The notes beneath the pieces are model-generated. The model saw only the letters and a list, made by a program, of their open reading frames with translations, ran no database searches and was not told the origin of the DNA. From Actinocorallia herbida (lineage in GTDB: Bacteria; Actinomycetota; Actinomycetes; Streptosporangiales; Streptosporangiaceae): DNA of 64,000 nucleotides. The position numbers and the translations under genes were made by a program. This document shows, piece after piece, positions 17,863 to 26,868 of the stretch. How positions within the stretch are numbered: the stretch's first letter is position 1; each line of letters starts with the position of its first letter. Location: assembly GCF_003751225.1 (NCBI RefSeq), contig NZ_RJKE01000001.1, positions 6,510,001-6,574,000 of the forward strand, read 5' to 3'.

Positions 17863-17889
17863 AGGTGAGGGGCCCTCGGCCCCTCACCT
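17863..17889. terminator. Bidirectional hairpin, 12-bp perfect stem
   Basis: AGGTGAGGGGCC and its complement flank CTC, exactly between the convergent genes ending at 17860 and 17889. It overlaps the first base of the minus-strand stop. Confidence 0.8.
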
Positions 17890-18908
17890 CAGCGTCCGAC
17901 GGCCGAGCGCAGCGCCGCCTCGATGACCTCGAGGCCGGCGATGGCGTCGGACATGGGGACCGGGGGCGGGGCGTCCTCCTGGAGCGTGGCGGCGACCCCG
18001 CGGTAGAAGTCCTGGTAGGCGCCCGCGTCGGTGCGGACGGGGCGGGCCCTTCCGGGAACGCCGAGGAGGCCGTAGCTCTCGGGCGGCATCTGGCCCCATC
18101 CGGGTTCCCGGGGGCTGCGCCCGGCGCGGAGGGCCGCCTCCTGCCCGTCCATGCCCTGGATCACGTACGAGGCCTCGCTTCCGAGGACGCGGAAGCGGGG
18201 TCCGAGGTCGGCGGCGGTGGCGCTCATCCAGAGGTGGGAGCGGACGCCGCCCTCATGGGTGAGGCCGAGGAACACGTCGTCGGGCACCTGCGCGCCCTCC
18301 CGGCGCGTGTCCACCTCGGCGTACACGTGGGTGGGCGGCCCGAACAGGCAGATCGACTGGTCGACGAGGTGGGTGCCCAGGTCGTACAGGATGCTGCCCG
18401 CGTCGGACGGGTCGCGGGACTCCTTCCACGACTCGGTGACCTCCGGCCTCCACCGTTCGAAGCGGGACTCGAACCGCTGCACCTTACCGAGGGCGCCTTC
18501 GGCGATGAGCCTTCTGGCCGTCCGGAAGTCCCCGTCCCAACGGCGGTTGTGGTAGGGGAAGACGGGCGGCCCGTAGGACTCCAGCTCCCGGGCCTGCGCC
18601 GCGGTCACCGCGACGGGCTTGTCCACCACGACCGGCAGTCCCGACTTGAGCGCCGCGGTGGCGAGCGGGACGTGGGTGCGGTTGGGGGTGGACACCACGA
18701 CGAGGTCGCAGTGCTGCGGCTCGGCGAAGACCGCCGAGGCGTCGGGCAGCACCGCGACGCCGGGGTAGCGCTGCCGGACCGCCTCCTGCCGTTCGGGGTT
18801 CCCCGTCACGACGGCCACCAGCATCATCCCCGGCACCGAGCTGATGAGCGGGGCGTGGAAGGCCGCACCCCCGAGCCCGTATCCGATGAGGACCACACGC
18901 AACGTCAT
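17889..18908 (-). CDS. Gfo/Idh/MocA family NAD(P)-dependent oxidoreductase
   Basis: This 339-residue protein opens with the Rossmann motif GYGLGGAAFHAPLI. It carries DKPVAVTAAQ, the family's catalytic Lys-Pro element, and a C-terminal substrate domain with YDLGTHLVDQS. Such enzymes oxidise or reduce sugars, inositols or their derivatives; the substrate is not readable. The ATG at 18908 has no Shine-Dalgarno, but CATGAT lies six bases before it. It is not co-operonic with anything evident. Confidence 0.88.
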   Translation of the reverse strand: MTLRVVLIGYGLGGAAFHAPLISSVPGMMLVAVVTGNPERQEAVRQRYPGVAVLPDASAVFAEPQHCDLVVVSTPNRTHVPLATAALKSGLPVVVDKPVAVTAAQARELESYGPPVFPYHNRRWDGDFRTARRLIAEGALGKVQRFESRFERWRPEVTESWKESRDPSDAGSILYDLGTHLVDQSICLFGPPTHVYAEVDTRREGAQVPDDVFLGLTHEGGVRSHLWMSATAADLGPRFRVLGSEASYVIQGMDGQEAALRAGRSPREPGWGQMPPESYGLLGVPGRARPVRTDAGAYQDFYRGVAATLQEDAPPPVPMSDAIAGLEVIEAALRSAVGR

Positions 18909-18976
18909 AGCACGATCATGACAAACCAGATGCGGACGACAAGCGGGAGGGTCCCCACTTAGCCGGTCAGGCAGCG

Positions 18977-19900
18977 TCAAGGCAGGCGCAGTAGGGCGAA
19001 AACCCCTCGGTGGTCGCTGTCGGGCAGGGTGTGCACGGAGTAGCCGAGGACCGCGACGCGCCGGTCGGCGAAGACGTGGTCGATGGCGACGCCGGGCAGC
19101 GGGCGTCCGTCGGCGGGCCAGGTGGACCGCAGGGCGGCGCCGCGCACCTCGGCCGCGTCGCGGTAGCCGGTGGCAAGCACCGCGCGCAGGGTGGCGTGGT
19201 CGAGGGTGGCGTTGAAGTCTCCGGCGAGGACGCGCACGGCGCCGTCGGGCGTGGCGGCGGGGAGGGCGGCCTGGCTGTCCCGCCAGCACTGGTCGAGGCC
19301 CGGATACAGCGGCGCGCAGGTGTGGACCGCCACGACCTCGACGATCCCGCCCGCGCCGGGCACCTCGACCTGGGCGCGCACGGCGCCCGCCGGGGACGGT
19401 CCCGGCACTTTGAGGGGGTAGGCCGAGTAGAGCGTCGTCTCGTTGGTGCCGTCCTGTGAATAAGGCAAGTACTCGCCTATGCCCGCCTTCTCGAGCGTGT
19501 CCTTCGCGGGCGAAGGCAGCTCCGACAGGGCGAGGACATCGACGTCGAGGGTGCGCACGAGGCGGAGGACGTCGGCGGCGGGGGTGCGGCCGAACAGGAG
19601 GTTGGCGGCCAGGACGCGCAGTTCCGGCCCTTCGGCGCGCGGTTCGCCGTCGGGGACGACGCGGGGCGCGAGGAGGGCGGCGAACACCGCGACCACGGCG
19701 GCCCCCGCGACGGCCGGGGCACGCCGCCGCAGCACGAGCGCGATCACGGGCACCACCACGGACGCCGCTGCGACATAAGGGGTGAACGAGACGAGTTGCA
19801 CCCATCGGAACGTCGCGTCCCACCCGGACAGCCGCACCGCGGCCCACAGCGCGAACGGCGCGACGATCACCCAAGCGACGACGGTCTTCCAGCGCCCCAT
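18977..19900 (-). CDS. Membrane-anchored endonuclease/exonuclease/phosphatase family protein
   Basis: This 307-residue protein has three N-terminal membrane helices (about 5-22, 38-58, 64-82) followed by an EEP fold domain. Landmarks are VLAANLLFGRTP, ALSELPSP (metal-binding Glu), VVAVHTCAP, AGDFNATLDH, IDHVFADRR and DSDHRGVFA. The catalytic Asp-Asn and His residues are present, so hydrolysis is likely. The active site should face outside. Substrates of this membrane subgroup are unknown. Confidence 0.87.
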   Translation of the reverse strand: MGRWKTVVAWVIVAPFALWAAVRLSGWDATFRWVQLVSFTPYVAAASVVVPVIALVLRRRAPAVAGAAVVAVFAALLAPRVVPDGEPRAEGPELRVLAANLLFGRTPAADVLRLVRTLDVDVLALSELPSPAKDTLEKAGIGEYLPYSQDGTNETTLYSAYPLKVPGPSPAGAVRAQVEVPGAGGIVEVVAVHTCAPLYPGLDQCWRDSQAALPAATPDGAVRVLAGDFNATLDHATLRAVLATGYRDAAEVRGAALRSTWPADGRPLPGVAIDHVFADRRVAVLGYSVHTLPDSDHRGVFALLRLP

Positions 19901-20020
19901 CCCCCGGCCCCCCGTGGCAACGCCCCTGGGACGTGCACCGCGCCCCTTCGCGCAGGGTAACAGCGGAGGACCCGGCCCGACCCTGTACGAACAGTGAGTT
20001 GGATATGGCAACCTGGAAGA

Positions 20021-20473
20021 ATGAGCAGCACCGCGCGCCCCTGCTCGATCGCCGGGGCGCTCCAGATCGTCGGCGAGCGCTGGGCGCTCCTGGCCGTCCG
20101 CGAGATCATGTTCGGCAACCGCAGGTTCGACGAGATCGCCCGCAACACCGGCGCGTCCCGCGACATCCTCACGGCCCGCCTGCGCTCCCTGGAGGCCACC
20201 GGCGTCCTCACCCGCCGCCTCTACCAGGACCGTCCCGCCCGCTACGAGTACCACCTCACCGAGGCCGGCCGGGACCTCGCCCCCGTCCTCACCGCCCTCC
20301 GCGACTGGGGCGACCACTGGCTCCCCGGCCCCCCGCCCGTCACCGCGACCCACACCTGCGGCCACCCCGCCGAAACCGTCCCCACCTGCGCCCACTGCCA
20401 CGAGAAGGCCACCCCCGAAACCCTCCGCCTCACCGTCACCGCCCCCGGCTGGACCCTGAAGGGCCCCGAATAG
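20021..20473 (+). CDS. HxlR family transcriptional regulator with Cys/His C-terminal tail
   Basis: This 150-residue winged-helix protein shows the HxlR pattern: CSIAGALQIVGERWALLAVREIMFG, then a recognition helix (ARNTGASRDILTARLRSLE), then a wing with YQDRPARYEYHLTEAG. The C-terminal extension (about 105-150) has CGHPAETVPTCAHCHEKA, a possible zinc ribbon beyond the usual HxlR length. A GGAAG box just before the ATG at 20021 decides the start over an earlier GTG. It is divergent from the EEP protein. Confidence 0.88.
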   Translation: MSSTARPCSIAGALQIVGERWALLAVREIMFGNRRFDEIARNTGASRDILTARLRSLEATGVLTRRLYQDRPARYEYHLTEAGRDLAPVLTALRDWGDHWLPGPPPVTATHTCGHPAETVPTCAHCHEKATPETLRLTVTAPGWTLKGPE

Positions 20474-20663
20474 CCCCGAACCGCCGCTCGCATGCCGGCC
20501 AGGACGCCCACCTGGCGATAAGAGTCGTCCGTGGCGTGCCGTCCGTGGACGCTGGTTCACCCGGGATCACGGCCGATGGGGTACTTTCCCAACCCCCCGG
20601 TGGTACCCGTACCTTGACCCGGGGACGGCCGGTGCCGATCGCGGTCCGGCCGGGTGGACGACG

Positions 20664-21224
20664 GTGAAAGGCCTCCAGGTGTCTTCTGTTCCGCTTGATG
20701 TCGCCGCTCTGATTCGTGCCGGGGAGGAGGGGGTGCGGCATCGGTTCGTGTTCTTTTGGGGGCACACGCCCAAGGCGAGTGGGAACCACGTGTTCTCGCA
20801 GTGGTGGGAGGAGGCGTTCGAGATGGAGGGGGTGCGCTACCCGTCGGCGGAGCACGCGATGATGGCGGGGAAGGCGCGGTTGTTCGGGGATGAGGCTGCG
20901 TTGGCGAAGGTGATGGGGGCGGGGCATCCGGGGGCGGCGAAGGCGGCGGGGCGTGAGGTGCGGGGGTTCGACGAGGAGGTGTGGGCCGAGCGGCGCTTCG
21001 AGCTCGTGACGGGGGTGAGCGTCGCGAAGTTCTCGGCCACGCCGGAGCTGCGGGGGCGGTTGCTCGGGACGGGCGACCGGGTACTGGTGGAGGCCAGTCC
21101 GCTCGACCGGATCTGGGGGATCGGGCTGGCGGCGGACTCGCCGGACGCGGCCGAGCCCGCGCGGTGGCGGGGGCTGAACCTGCTGGGCTTCGCGCTGATG
21201 CGGGCGCGGGAGCTGCTGAGCTGA
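20664..21224 (+). CDS. NADAR family (YbiA-like) protein
   Basis: This 186-residue protein matches the NADAR/YbiA fold: FFWGHTPK, VFSQWWEEAFEMEGVRYPSAEHAMMAGKARLFGD, WAERRFELV and DRIWGIGLA. E. coli YbiA cleaves the N-glycosidic bond of an early riboflavin intermediate. Other NADAR proteins act on ADP-ribose-linked or NAD-derived molecules. Start choice is uncertain: a second GTG at 20679 has GAAAGG upstream. Codon use is less strictly G/C-ended than in its neighbours. Confidence 0.88.
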   Translation: MKGLQVSSVPLDVAALIRAGEEGVRHRFVFFWGHTPKASGNHVFSQWWEEAFEMEGVRYPSAEHAMMAGKARLFGDEAALAKVMGAGHPGAAKAAGREVRGFDEEVWAERRFELVTGVSVAKFSATPELRGRLLGTGDRVLVEASPLDRIWGIGLAADSPDAAEPARWRGLNLLGFALMRARELLS

Positions 21225-21236
21225 GCCGAGCGGTGC

Positions 21237-21905
21237 TCAGACCGCCGTCCAGCCCCCGTCGGCGGTGGGGCTGACGCGGACGGGCCTGCCGTTGACGACG
21301 ATGACGAGGTCGTCGCCCTCCGGGGCCGCCGGACCGAGCCGGACGGCCGTGCGATCCGTCCGGGCGGTGGTGAAGGCCACGGACGGGAGGAAGACCTTCA
21401 GGGCCGCTTTGAAGGGTCCGGGGAGCCTTCCGGGTGCGCAGGAGTCCATGCCGGAACAGAAGGCGTCCAGGACCACGAGGGGGTCGGCGCGGCCCGCTCC
21501 GGAGGCCGTCAGCGCCACCGCGTAGGCGGGGGCGTCCGGGACCTCCGGCCGGGCTCCCGGCTTCTGGCCCATGTCGTCCTGCAACGCGTCGCCGCTCTCC
21601 AGCGCGCCGCCGGCGAGCGGCGTGGGCGCACCACTCGCCGCGGGTTTCGCCTGCTCGTCGCTTTGGCGGTCGTAGCCGCCCCGCGCGGAGGTCGCGGACA
21701 CCGCGGAGTCCACCCCCGCCGTCTGCTCGGTCCACAGCACGGGGAGCACCGCCGCCGCCGCGCAGACCACGGCGGCCGACGCCGCGACGGTCAGGCGGCG
21801 CCTGCGCCGGACACGGCGGGCCCTGCCGACGACGGCGTCGGCGAAAGCCGGTGACGGGCCGGGCGCGTCGGCGGCGAGCAGGTCGAGGAGGGTCCGGTCA
21901 TCCAT
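21237..21905 (-). CDS. Single-pass membrane protein encoded with a SigE-type sigma factor (candidate anti-sigma or sensor)
   Basis: This 222-residue protein has a short cytoplasmic N-terminus (about 1-35, ending in a strongly basic patch), one membrane helix (about 38-58) and an exported domain of about 160 residues with two cysteines. Its ATG overlaps the end of the sigma-factor gene by eight bases, so the two should be made together. The layout is what one expects for a membrane-bound regulator of an ECF sigma factor. No zinc-binding anti-sigma motif is seen, so the role is inferred from context. Confidence 0.72.
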   Translation of the reverse strand: MDDRTLLDLLAADAPGPSPAFADAVVGRARRVRRRRRLTVAASAAVVCAAAAVLPVLWTEQTAGVDSAVSATSARGGYDRQSDEQAKPAASGAPTPLAGGALESGDALQDDMGQKPGARPEVPDAPAYAVALTASGAGRADPLVVLDAFCSGMDSCAPGRLPGPFKAALKVFLPSVAFTTARTDRTAVRLGPAAPEGDDLVIVVNGRPVRVSPTADGGWTAV

Positions 21906-22395
21906 GGGCGTCGTCCCGTACCGTGCCGTAGGCGTCGCGGAGTTTGTCCAGGCCGCGCAGGGTCTGGCTGCGGACCGTGCCGGCCGAGCAGCCGAGGAGT
22001 TCGGCGACCTCGGCGACCTCGAGGCCGACCCAGTGCCGGAGCACGACCGCGGCGCGCTGGCCCGCGGGCAGCGCGGCGAGCGCCGCGCGCAGCCGCACGT
22101 TGCCGTCGACCGCGGCGAACGGGTCGGACCCGGCGTGCTCGGGCGGCGCGTCGGTCGCGGTCTCGTGCCGCCGGTGGGGTCGGCGGCGCTCGTCGGCGGC
22201 GACGGTGACGAGGATCCGGCGCACGTAGGCCTCCGGGTTCGTCTCGATGCGCTTCCACCGAAGATACGCCTTGACCAGGGCGTTCTGCACCAGGTCCTCG
22301 GCGCCCGCGCGGTCGGCGGTGAGCAGGTAGGCCAGCCGGAGCAGCCCCGGGGAGCGTTCGGCGACGAACTGCCGGAACGCCTCCTCGTCGGCCAT
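21898..22395 (-). CDS. ECF sigma factor, SigE/SigE-like family
   Basis: This 165-residue protein has region 2 with FVAERSPGLLRLAYLLTADRAGAEDLVQNALVKAYLRW and region 4 with LPAGQRAAVVLRHWVGLEVAEVAELLGCSAGTVRSQ. It is one of the 'SigE-family' ECF factors common in actinobacteria, without region 3. The next gene starts within its last codons. The target promoter cannot be stated. Confidence 0.9.
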   Translation of the reverse strand: MADEEAFRQFVAERSPGLLRLAYLLTADRAGAEDLVQNALVKAYLRWKRIETNPEAYVRRILVTVAADERRRPHRRHETATDAPPEHAGSDPFAAVDGNVRLRAALAALPAGQRAAVVLRHWVGLEVAEVAELLGCSAGTVRSQTLRGLDKLRDAYGTVRDDAHG

Positions 22396-22408
22396 CGGGG
22401 CCTCCTCG

Positions 22409-23074
22409 CTATGCCGGGACCTGCCACACGGTGGTCCGCTTGTGCCGGGCGTCCTCCAGCGCGCGGCTCACCGGCACGTCGTACCGGGCGAGCGCGGTGT
22501 AGGTGCCGCGCGGCAGGTAGCGCCGTCCGGGGTCGCCGACGAGGACGAGCGCGCCCCGTGCCGCGCATTGGCGGAGGAACGGCTCGACCCTACGGGACAT
22601 CGCCTTGTCGTAGAAGACGTCTCCGGCGAGCACGAGGTCGCAGGGGCCCGGGTCTCGGGCGCCCTCGTCGAGGAGGTCGGCGCACACGGCCGTCACGGTG
22701 ACGCCGTTGGCCTCGGCGTTCGCGGTGACGGCCGCCGCGGCGTACGGGTCGACCTCCGCCGCGAGGACCTCGCGGGCGCCCGCGAGGGCCGAGGCGACGG
22801 CGACGACGCCGGAGCCGGAGGCGAAGTCGAGGACGCGGCGGCCGCGCACGAGCTCGGGCCGGTCCAGGACGTGCCGGGCGAGGGCGAGGCCGCCGGTCCA
22901 GGCGAAAGCCCAGTAAGGCAGGCCGGTGTCTTCGGTGCGCTCCCAGAGCCCATAGGGGTCATCGGCCTGGTGGAGCACCATTTCTGGAAGGAACGGGACA
23001 GGTCTCAGGCGCGTGTGCGCCCGCACGAAGGCGAGTTCTTCAGGCGCCTGGCAGAGCGGGGGGTTCGACTGCAC
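22409..23074 (-). CDS. Class I SAM-dependent methyltransferase (nicotinamide N-methyltransferase-like fold)
   Basis: This 221-residue protein has the SAM motif VLDFASGSGVVAVA, acidic strand-2 end EVDPYA and motif IV DLVLAGDVFYD. Its N-terminal FVRAHTRLRPVPFLPEMVLH and WAFAWTGGLALARHVLD place it in the methyltransferase-16 / nicotinamide N-methyltransferase-like group. The substrate is unknown. The GTG at 23074 has AAGG upstream; a longer reading from 23152 extends into less GC-rich DNA and is less likely. Confidence 0.8.
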   Translation of the reverse strand: MQSNPPLCQAPEELAFVRAHTRLRPVPFLPEMVLHQADDPYGLWERTEDTGLPYWAFAWTGGLALARHVLDRPELVRGRRVLDFASGSGVVAVASALAGAREVLAAEVDPYAAAAVTANAEANGVTVTAVCADLLDEGARDPGPCDLVLAGDVFYDKAMSRRVEPFLRQCAARGALVLVGDPGRRYLPRGTYTALARYDVPVSRALEDARHKRTTVWQVPA

Positions 23075-23282
23075 GTTGCAGACCTTAAACCGCGCGCCCT
23101 TACAACGCCATTTCCCACGGTCATTTTCCCTCGGCTGCATTTTGTTGCTCAATCAGACTATGTCCCGTGACACTTCCGAAGATCAGGAGAAACAGTCATA
23201 TAAGGCCGCCTGGACGGCCCCGCCACGGGGCCTGACCGGGGAACCCTTCGCACCCGGTCTTCCAATAGTTAACAAACTTACC

Positions 23283-23288
23283 TATTAT
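23283..23288 (+). promoter_or_regulatory. Candidate -10 box (TATTAT) before the MFS gene
   Basis: TATTAT lies eight bases before the ATG at 23297 in an AT-rich pocket. No Shine-Dalgarno is visible, so a very short or absent leader is likely. Confidence 0.45.
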
Positions 23289-23296
23289 GGACGCCC

Positions 23297-24430
23297 ATGT
23301 GGACCCCCAGGATGTCGGTCGCGGCGGTGTTCGCCCTTCACGGTGCGGTCGGCGGCTCGTTCGCCACGCGCATCCCGTGGATCCAGGACCGGGTGGACGC
23401 CGGGCCCGGCGGACTCGGCCTCGCGCTCCTCGCCCCCGCGCTCGGCGCGTTCCTCGCGATGCCCGTCACCGGCCGCCTCATTCACCGGCGCGGCGCCCGG
23501 ACCGTCACCCGGGCCACGGCCCTGCTGTTCGCCCTCGCCCTCGTGCCTCCGTCGCTCGCCCCGGACCTCGCCGTGCTGTGGGTGCTCCTGCTGGGCTACG
23601 GCGTGCTCGGCGGCGTCTGCGACGTGGCGATGAACGGCCTCGGCGTCGAGGTGGAACGCGGTCTCGGCAGGCCGATCATGTCGAGCCTGCACGGCATGTG
23701 GAGCGTCGGGGCGCTGGTCGGCGCGGGCGCGGGCGCGCTCGCCGCGGCGGCCGGACTCGACGCGCGCGCCCATTTCACGGGGGCGGCGCTGGTCCTCGCC
23801 CTGCTGGCGCTGGCCGCCGGGCGCGGCCTGCCCGACCCGCCGCCCGGCGCGGCCGAGCCCGCCAGGTTCACGCTGCCCGGCCGCGAGGTCCTCGGCATCG
23901 GGTTCGTCGGATTCTGCGCGGTCTTCGCCGAGGGCGCGACCGCCGACTGGTGCGCGGTCTACCTGCGCGACGTGGTCGGCGCCGACCCCGGCATCGCCGC
24001 GGCCTCCTACACGGCGTTCGCGGTGACGATGGCCGTCAGCCGCCTCGTCGGCGACGCGGTCGTGGCCAGGCTCGGCACGGTCCGGACCGTCCGGCTCGGC
24101 GGGGTGATGGCGATCGCGGGCGGCGTCCTGGTGGTGACGGGCCGGGCACCGGTCCCGGCGATCGCGGGCTTCGCGCTCATCGGCCTCGGCATCGCCGTCG
24201 TGGTGCCGCTGGCCTTCGCCGCGGCGGGCCGCGCGGCCGACGTGCCCAACGAGGGCGTCGCCGCGGTCGCCACGATCACCTACTCGTGCCTGCTCGTCTC
24301 CCCCGCGCTGGTCGGCGGCCTCGCCTCGGTGACCTCGCTCCCGGTCTCCTTCGGCGTGATCACCGCCATGGCCGTCCTCATGACCCTCGCGGCGGGCTTC
24401 CTGGGCCGCGGCGAACCCCGCCCCGCCTAG
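23297..24430 (+). CDS. Major facilitator superfamily transporter
   Basis: This 377-residue protein has about eleven to twelve membrane helices and MFS landmarks: the RHxxG-like segment after helix 2 (GRLIHRRGARTVTR) and the signature around DVAMNGLGVEVE. The fold resembles the YbjJ-type small MFS group, with the conserved SLHGMWSVGALVGAG. The substrate is unknown; drug or metabolite export is the usual default. ATG 23297 follows an AT-rich promoter-like stretch; ATG at 23312 is an alternative. Confidence 0.87.
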   Translation: MWTPRMSVAAVFALHGAVGGSFATRIPWIQDRVDAGPGGLGLALLAPALGAFLAMPVTGRLIHRRGARTVTRATALLFALALVPPSLAPDLAVLWVLLLGYGVLGGVCDVAMNGLGVEVERGLGRPIMSSLHGMWSVGALVGAGAGALAAAAGLDARAHFTGAALVLALLALAAGRGLPDPPPGAAEPARFTLPGREVLGIGFVGFCAVFAEGATADWCAVYLRDVVGADPGIAAASYTAFAVTMAVSRLVGDAVVARLGTVRTVRLGGVMAIAGGVLVVTGRAPVPAIAGFALIGLGIAVVVPLAFAAAGRAADVPNEGVAAVATITYSCLLVSPALVGGLASVTSLPVSFGVITAMAVLMTLAAGFLGRGEPRPA

Positions 24431-24479
24431 CCGGGCCGCACGCCACGCGCCGCGGCCGCCGCACGGTCCTCGGCGCGGC

Positions 24480-25571
24480 TCAGCGGTCGCCGGCCGGGCC
24501 GAGGAGGCGCAGGGCCCGCTGGGTGCTGCTCCTGGCCGCGCTGGCGGCCAGGCGGGGGACGGCGGCGGGGGCCGTGCGAAGGGTGACGCGGACGGCGATG
24601 GCGGCGGCCGCCTCGCCCGCGGGGCCGCGGACGACGAGTTCGGTGATCTTGCGGGTGGCGCGGGTGACCGGCCCGGTGGCGGGGACGGGGTCGCCGCGCA
24701 GGACGCCGACGGCGCCCGTCCAGGCGAGGCGGACCGACTCGCGGGCGCTGTCCTTCATCCGCTCGCGCAAGGTCGTGCGGGCGACCTCCTCGGCCATCTC
24801 GGTCAGCGCGCGGCCCAGCTCGGTGCCCGCGGCCCAGGAGGCCGCGCCGTAGGCGCCGCGCCCGGCCAGGTCGGCCAGGCCCGCGGACCCGGCGAACTCC
24901 ACGACCACCCGGACGGGTTCGCTGCGCGCCACCTCACCGGCCCAGCCGACGGCCGAGGCGGGCAGCACCCCCGCCTCGACGAGCCGGGCGGCGACCTCCC
25001 CCGCCGCGTGCCGCGCGACGCTCTCGGCGACCTCGAGCGCGAGTTCCGGCCCGACCTCGATCACCACGTCCATGACGACGTCGGCGACCACGTCGGTGAC
25101 GGAGTCGAGCGCGGCGTCCACCGCGGTCCTGGCGAGCGCGCTGCCCGCGGCCCGCTCGGTGATCCCGACCCAGGTGGAGGCGGTCGCGCGGGTCAGCGGA
25201 TTGCGCAGCGCGAGGCGGCGCGCGGCCTTCGACAGCGGGTGCCCCGCGGCCTGCCCGGCGACGGCCAGCGCGGTCGCGGTGACCCCGTAGGCGGCCCCGG
25301 TGACGGCGTTGGCGCCCGCGGCGGTGGCGAGCTGCCCCGCGGCCTGCTCGGCGACGGCGACGGCGAGGCGCTGCGCCGCGGCCTGCGCGGCCCGCTCGAC
25401 GGGCGCGCGCACCGAGGGCAGATCCAGGGCTCGCTCCAGGCCGGTGCGCGCGGCGGCGACGGTGACGTCCCTGCCGAGATCGCGGACCGGGCGGGTGATG
25501 CGGGAGCCGAGCCGCCAGAGGTCGGCGACCTCCCGCCGGAGGTCCGCGCCCCCGGTGTGTTCCGCCTCCAT
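24480..25571 (-). CDS. Alanine-rich helical protein of unknown function
   Basis: This 363-residue protein is dominated by Ala, Val, Arg and Glu in long amphipathic helices, with Gly/Ala-rich segments such as AAGANAVTGAAYGVTATALAVAG and DVVADVVMDVVIEVG. It has no clear signal peptide and no recognised domain or catalytic motif. Some segments are hydrophobic enough to bind membrane. The ATG at 25571 is set by GAGGAG six bases upstream. It is divergent from the pirin gene. Confidence 0.7.
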   Translation of the reverse strand: MEAEHTGGADLRREVADLWRLGSRITRPVRDLGRDVTVAAARTGLERALDLPSVRAPVERAAQAAAQRLAVAVAEQAAGQLATAAGANAVTGAAYGVTATALAVAGQAAGHPLSKAARRLALRNPLTRATASTWVGITERAAGSALARTAVDAALDSVTDVVADVVMDVVIEVGPELALEVAESVARHAAGEVAARLVEAGVLPASAVGWAGEVARSEPVRVVVEFAGSAGLADLAGRGAYGAASWAAGTELGRALTEMAEEVARTTLRERMKDSARESVRLAWTGAVGVLRGDPVPATGPVTRATRKITELVVRGPAGEAAAAIAVRVTLRTAPAAVPRLAASAARSSTQRALRLLGPAGDR

Positions 25572-25713
25572 CGCCCGCTCCTCGCTGTCGCTCCACCCCG
25601 GCCGGGATGGGGTGGCCCCCCGGCCGACCTGCGGCGAAGAGGGTATCCCCTGCGGTGGACGGGGCAATCCCGATCACTCCGGACGATCTCGCGGGCGGGC
25701 GCTCCCGGCCGAG

Positions 25714-25719
25714 TACGGT
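25714..25719 (+). promoter_or_regulatory. Candidate -10 box (TACGGT)
   Basis: TACGGT ends six bases before the ATG at 25726, with no Shine-Dalgarno. This is consistent with a leaderless pirin message. Confidence 0.4.
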
Positions 25720-25725
25720 GATCCC

Positions 25726-26691
25726 ATGAGCAATCTCGAGACCGCGCCCGAGCCCGTCAGCACCGGCGGCACCGCCGACGTGAAGGCGACGCCGGTCCGC
25801 GAGCTGCTGCCGATGAAGGAGGTCGTGCTGGGCGCCGGCACGGCGGTCCGGCGGCTGCTCCCCTCGTTCGGCCGCCGCATGGTCGGCGCGTGGTGCTTCC
25901 TCGACCACTACGGCCCCGACGACATCGCGAACGAGCCGGGCATGCAGGTGCCGCCGCACCCGCACATCGGCCTCCAGACCGTCAGCTGGCTGCACGCCGG
26001 CGATGTCCTGCACCGCGACAGCCTCGGCAGCCTCGCGACGATCCGGCCCGGCGAACTCGGCCTGATGACGTCCGGGCGGGGCATCGCGCACTCCGAGGAG
26101 TCCCCGGTCCCGCACCGGCCGATCCTGCACGGCGCCCAGCTGTGGACGGCGCTGCCGGACTCCGCGCGGCACAAGGCCCCCGCGTTCGGCCACCACACCG
26201 ACCTGCCCGTGGTCACCGCGCCGGGCCTGCGAGCGACGGTGTTCCTCGGCGAGCTGGACGGCGCGATCTCGCCGGGCGAGGTGTTCACCCCGATCACCGG
26301 GGCCGACGTCACCGTCGAGGCGGGCGGCGAGGCGCGGCTGCCGCTGGAGTTCGACTTCGAGTACGCGGTCCTCACCATGACCGGCGACGTGCGGATCGAC
26401 GGCGCCGACGCGCCCGTCGGCCGCCTCCTCTACCTCGGCTGCGGCCGCGACGAACTGCCGGTCGAGGCGGGCTCGACGACCCGCTTCCTGCTGCTGGGCG
26501 GTGTCCCGTTCGAGGAGAAGCTGGTGATGTGGTGGAACTTCGTCGGCCGCACCGGCGCGGAGATCGCCGCGGCCCGCGACGCCTGGATGACCGGCGACTC
26601 CCTCGGCGTCGTGCACGGCTACGCGGGCGACCGCGTCCCGGCCCCGGCCCTGCCGACCGTCCCCCTCAAGGCCCGCGGCCGCGAGCGCTGA
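25726..26691 (+). CDS. Pirin family protein
   Basis: This 321-residue bicupin has the pirin N-terminal landmarks FLDHYGPDD and PPHPHIGLQTVSW. The metal-binding cupin is followed by MTSGRGIAHSEES, whose His and Glu complete the metal site. Bacterial pirins are iron proteins, some with quercetinase activity and some regulatory. The second cupin (about 200-300) is less conserved, as usual. The gene stands alone. Confidence 0.92.
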   Translation: MSNLETAPEPVSTGGTADVKATPVRELLPMKEVVLGAGTAVRRLLPSFGRRMVGAWCFLDHYGPDDIANEPGMQVPPHPHIGLQTVSWLHAGDVLHRDSLGSLATIRPGELGLMTSGRGIAHSEESPVPHRPILHGAQLWTALPDSARHKAPAFGHHTDLPVVTAPGLRATVFLGELDGAISPGEVFTPITGADVTVEAGGEARLPLEFDFEYAVLTMTGDVRIDGADAPVGRLLYLGCGRDELPVEAGSTTRFLLLGGVPFEEKLVMWWNFVGRTGAEIAAARDAWMTGDSLGVVHGYAGDRVPAPALPTVPLKARGRER

Positions 26692-26868
26692 CGCCCCCGT
26701 CAGGCCCCCGCGCCGACCGGCTCCGCGAGGGGCGTCAGGGTCAGCGCGAGGTGGCGCGGGGCGGCGAGGTACGGCTCCACGCGCCGACCGCCCCGATGGA
26801 CCCCTTCGAGGTGCCCGCCCGAGCGGCGGCCGACCGCCGGATCGCGGACGCCCAGGCCGTCGTGACGG

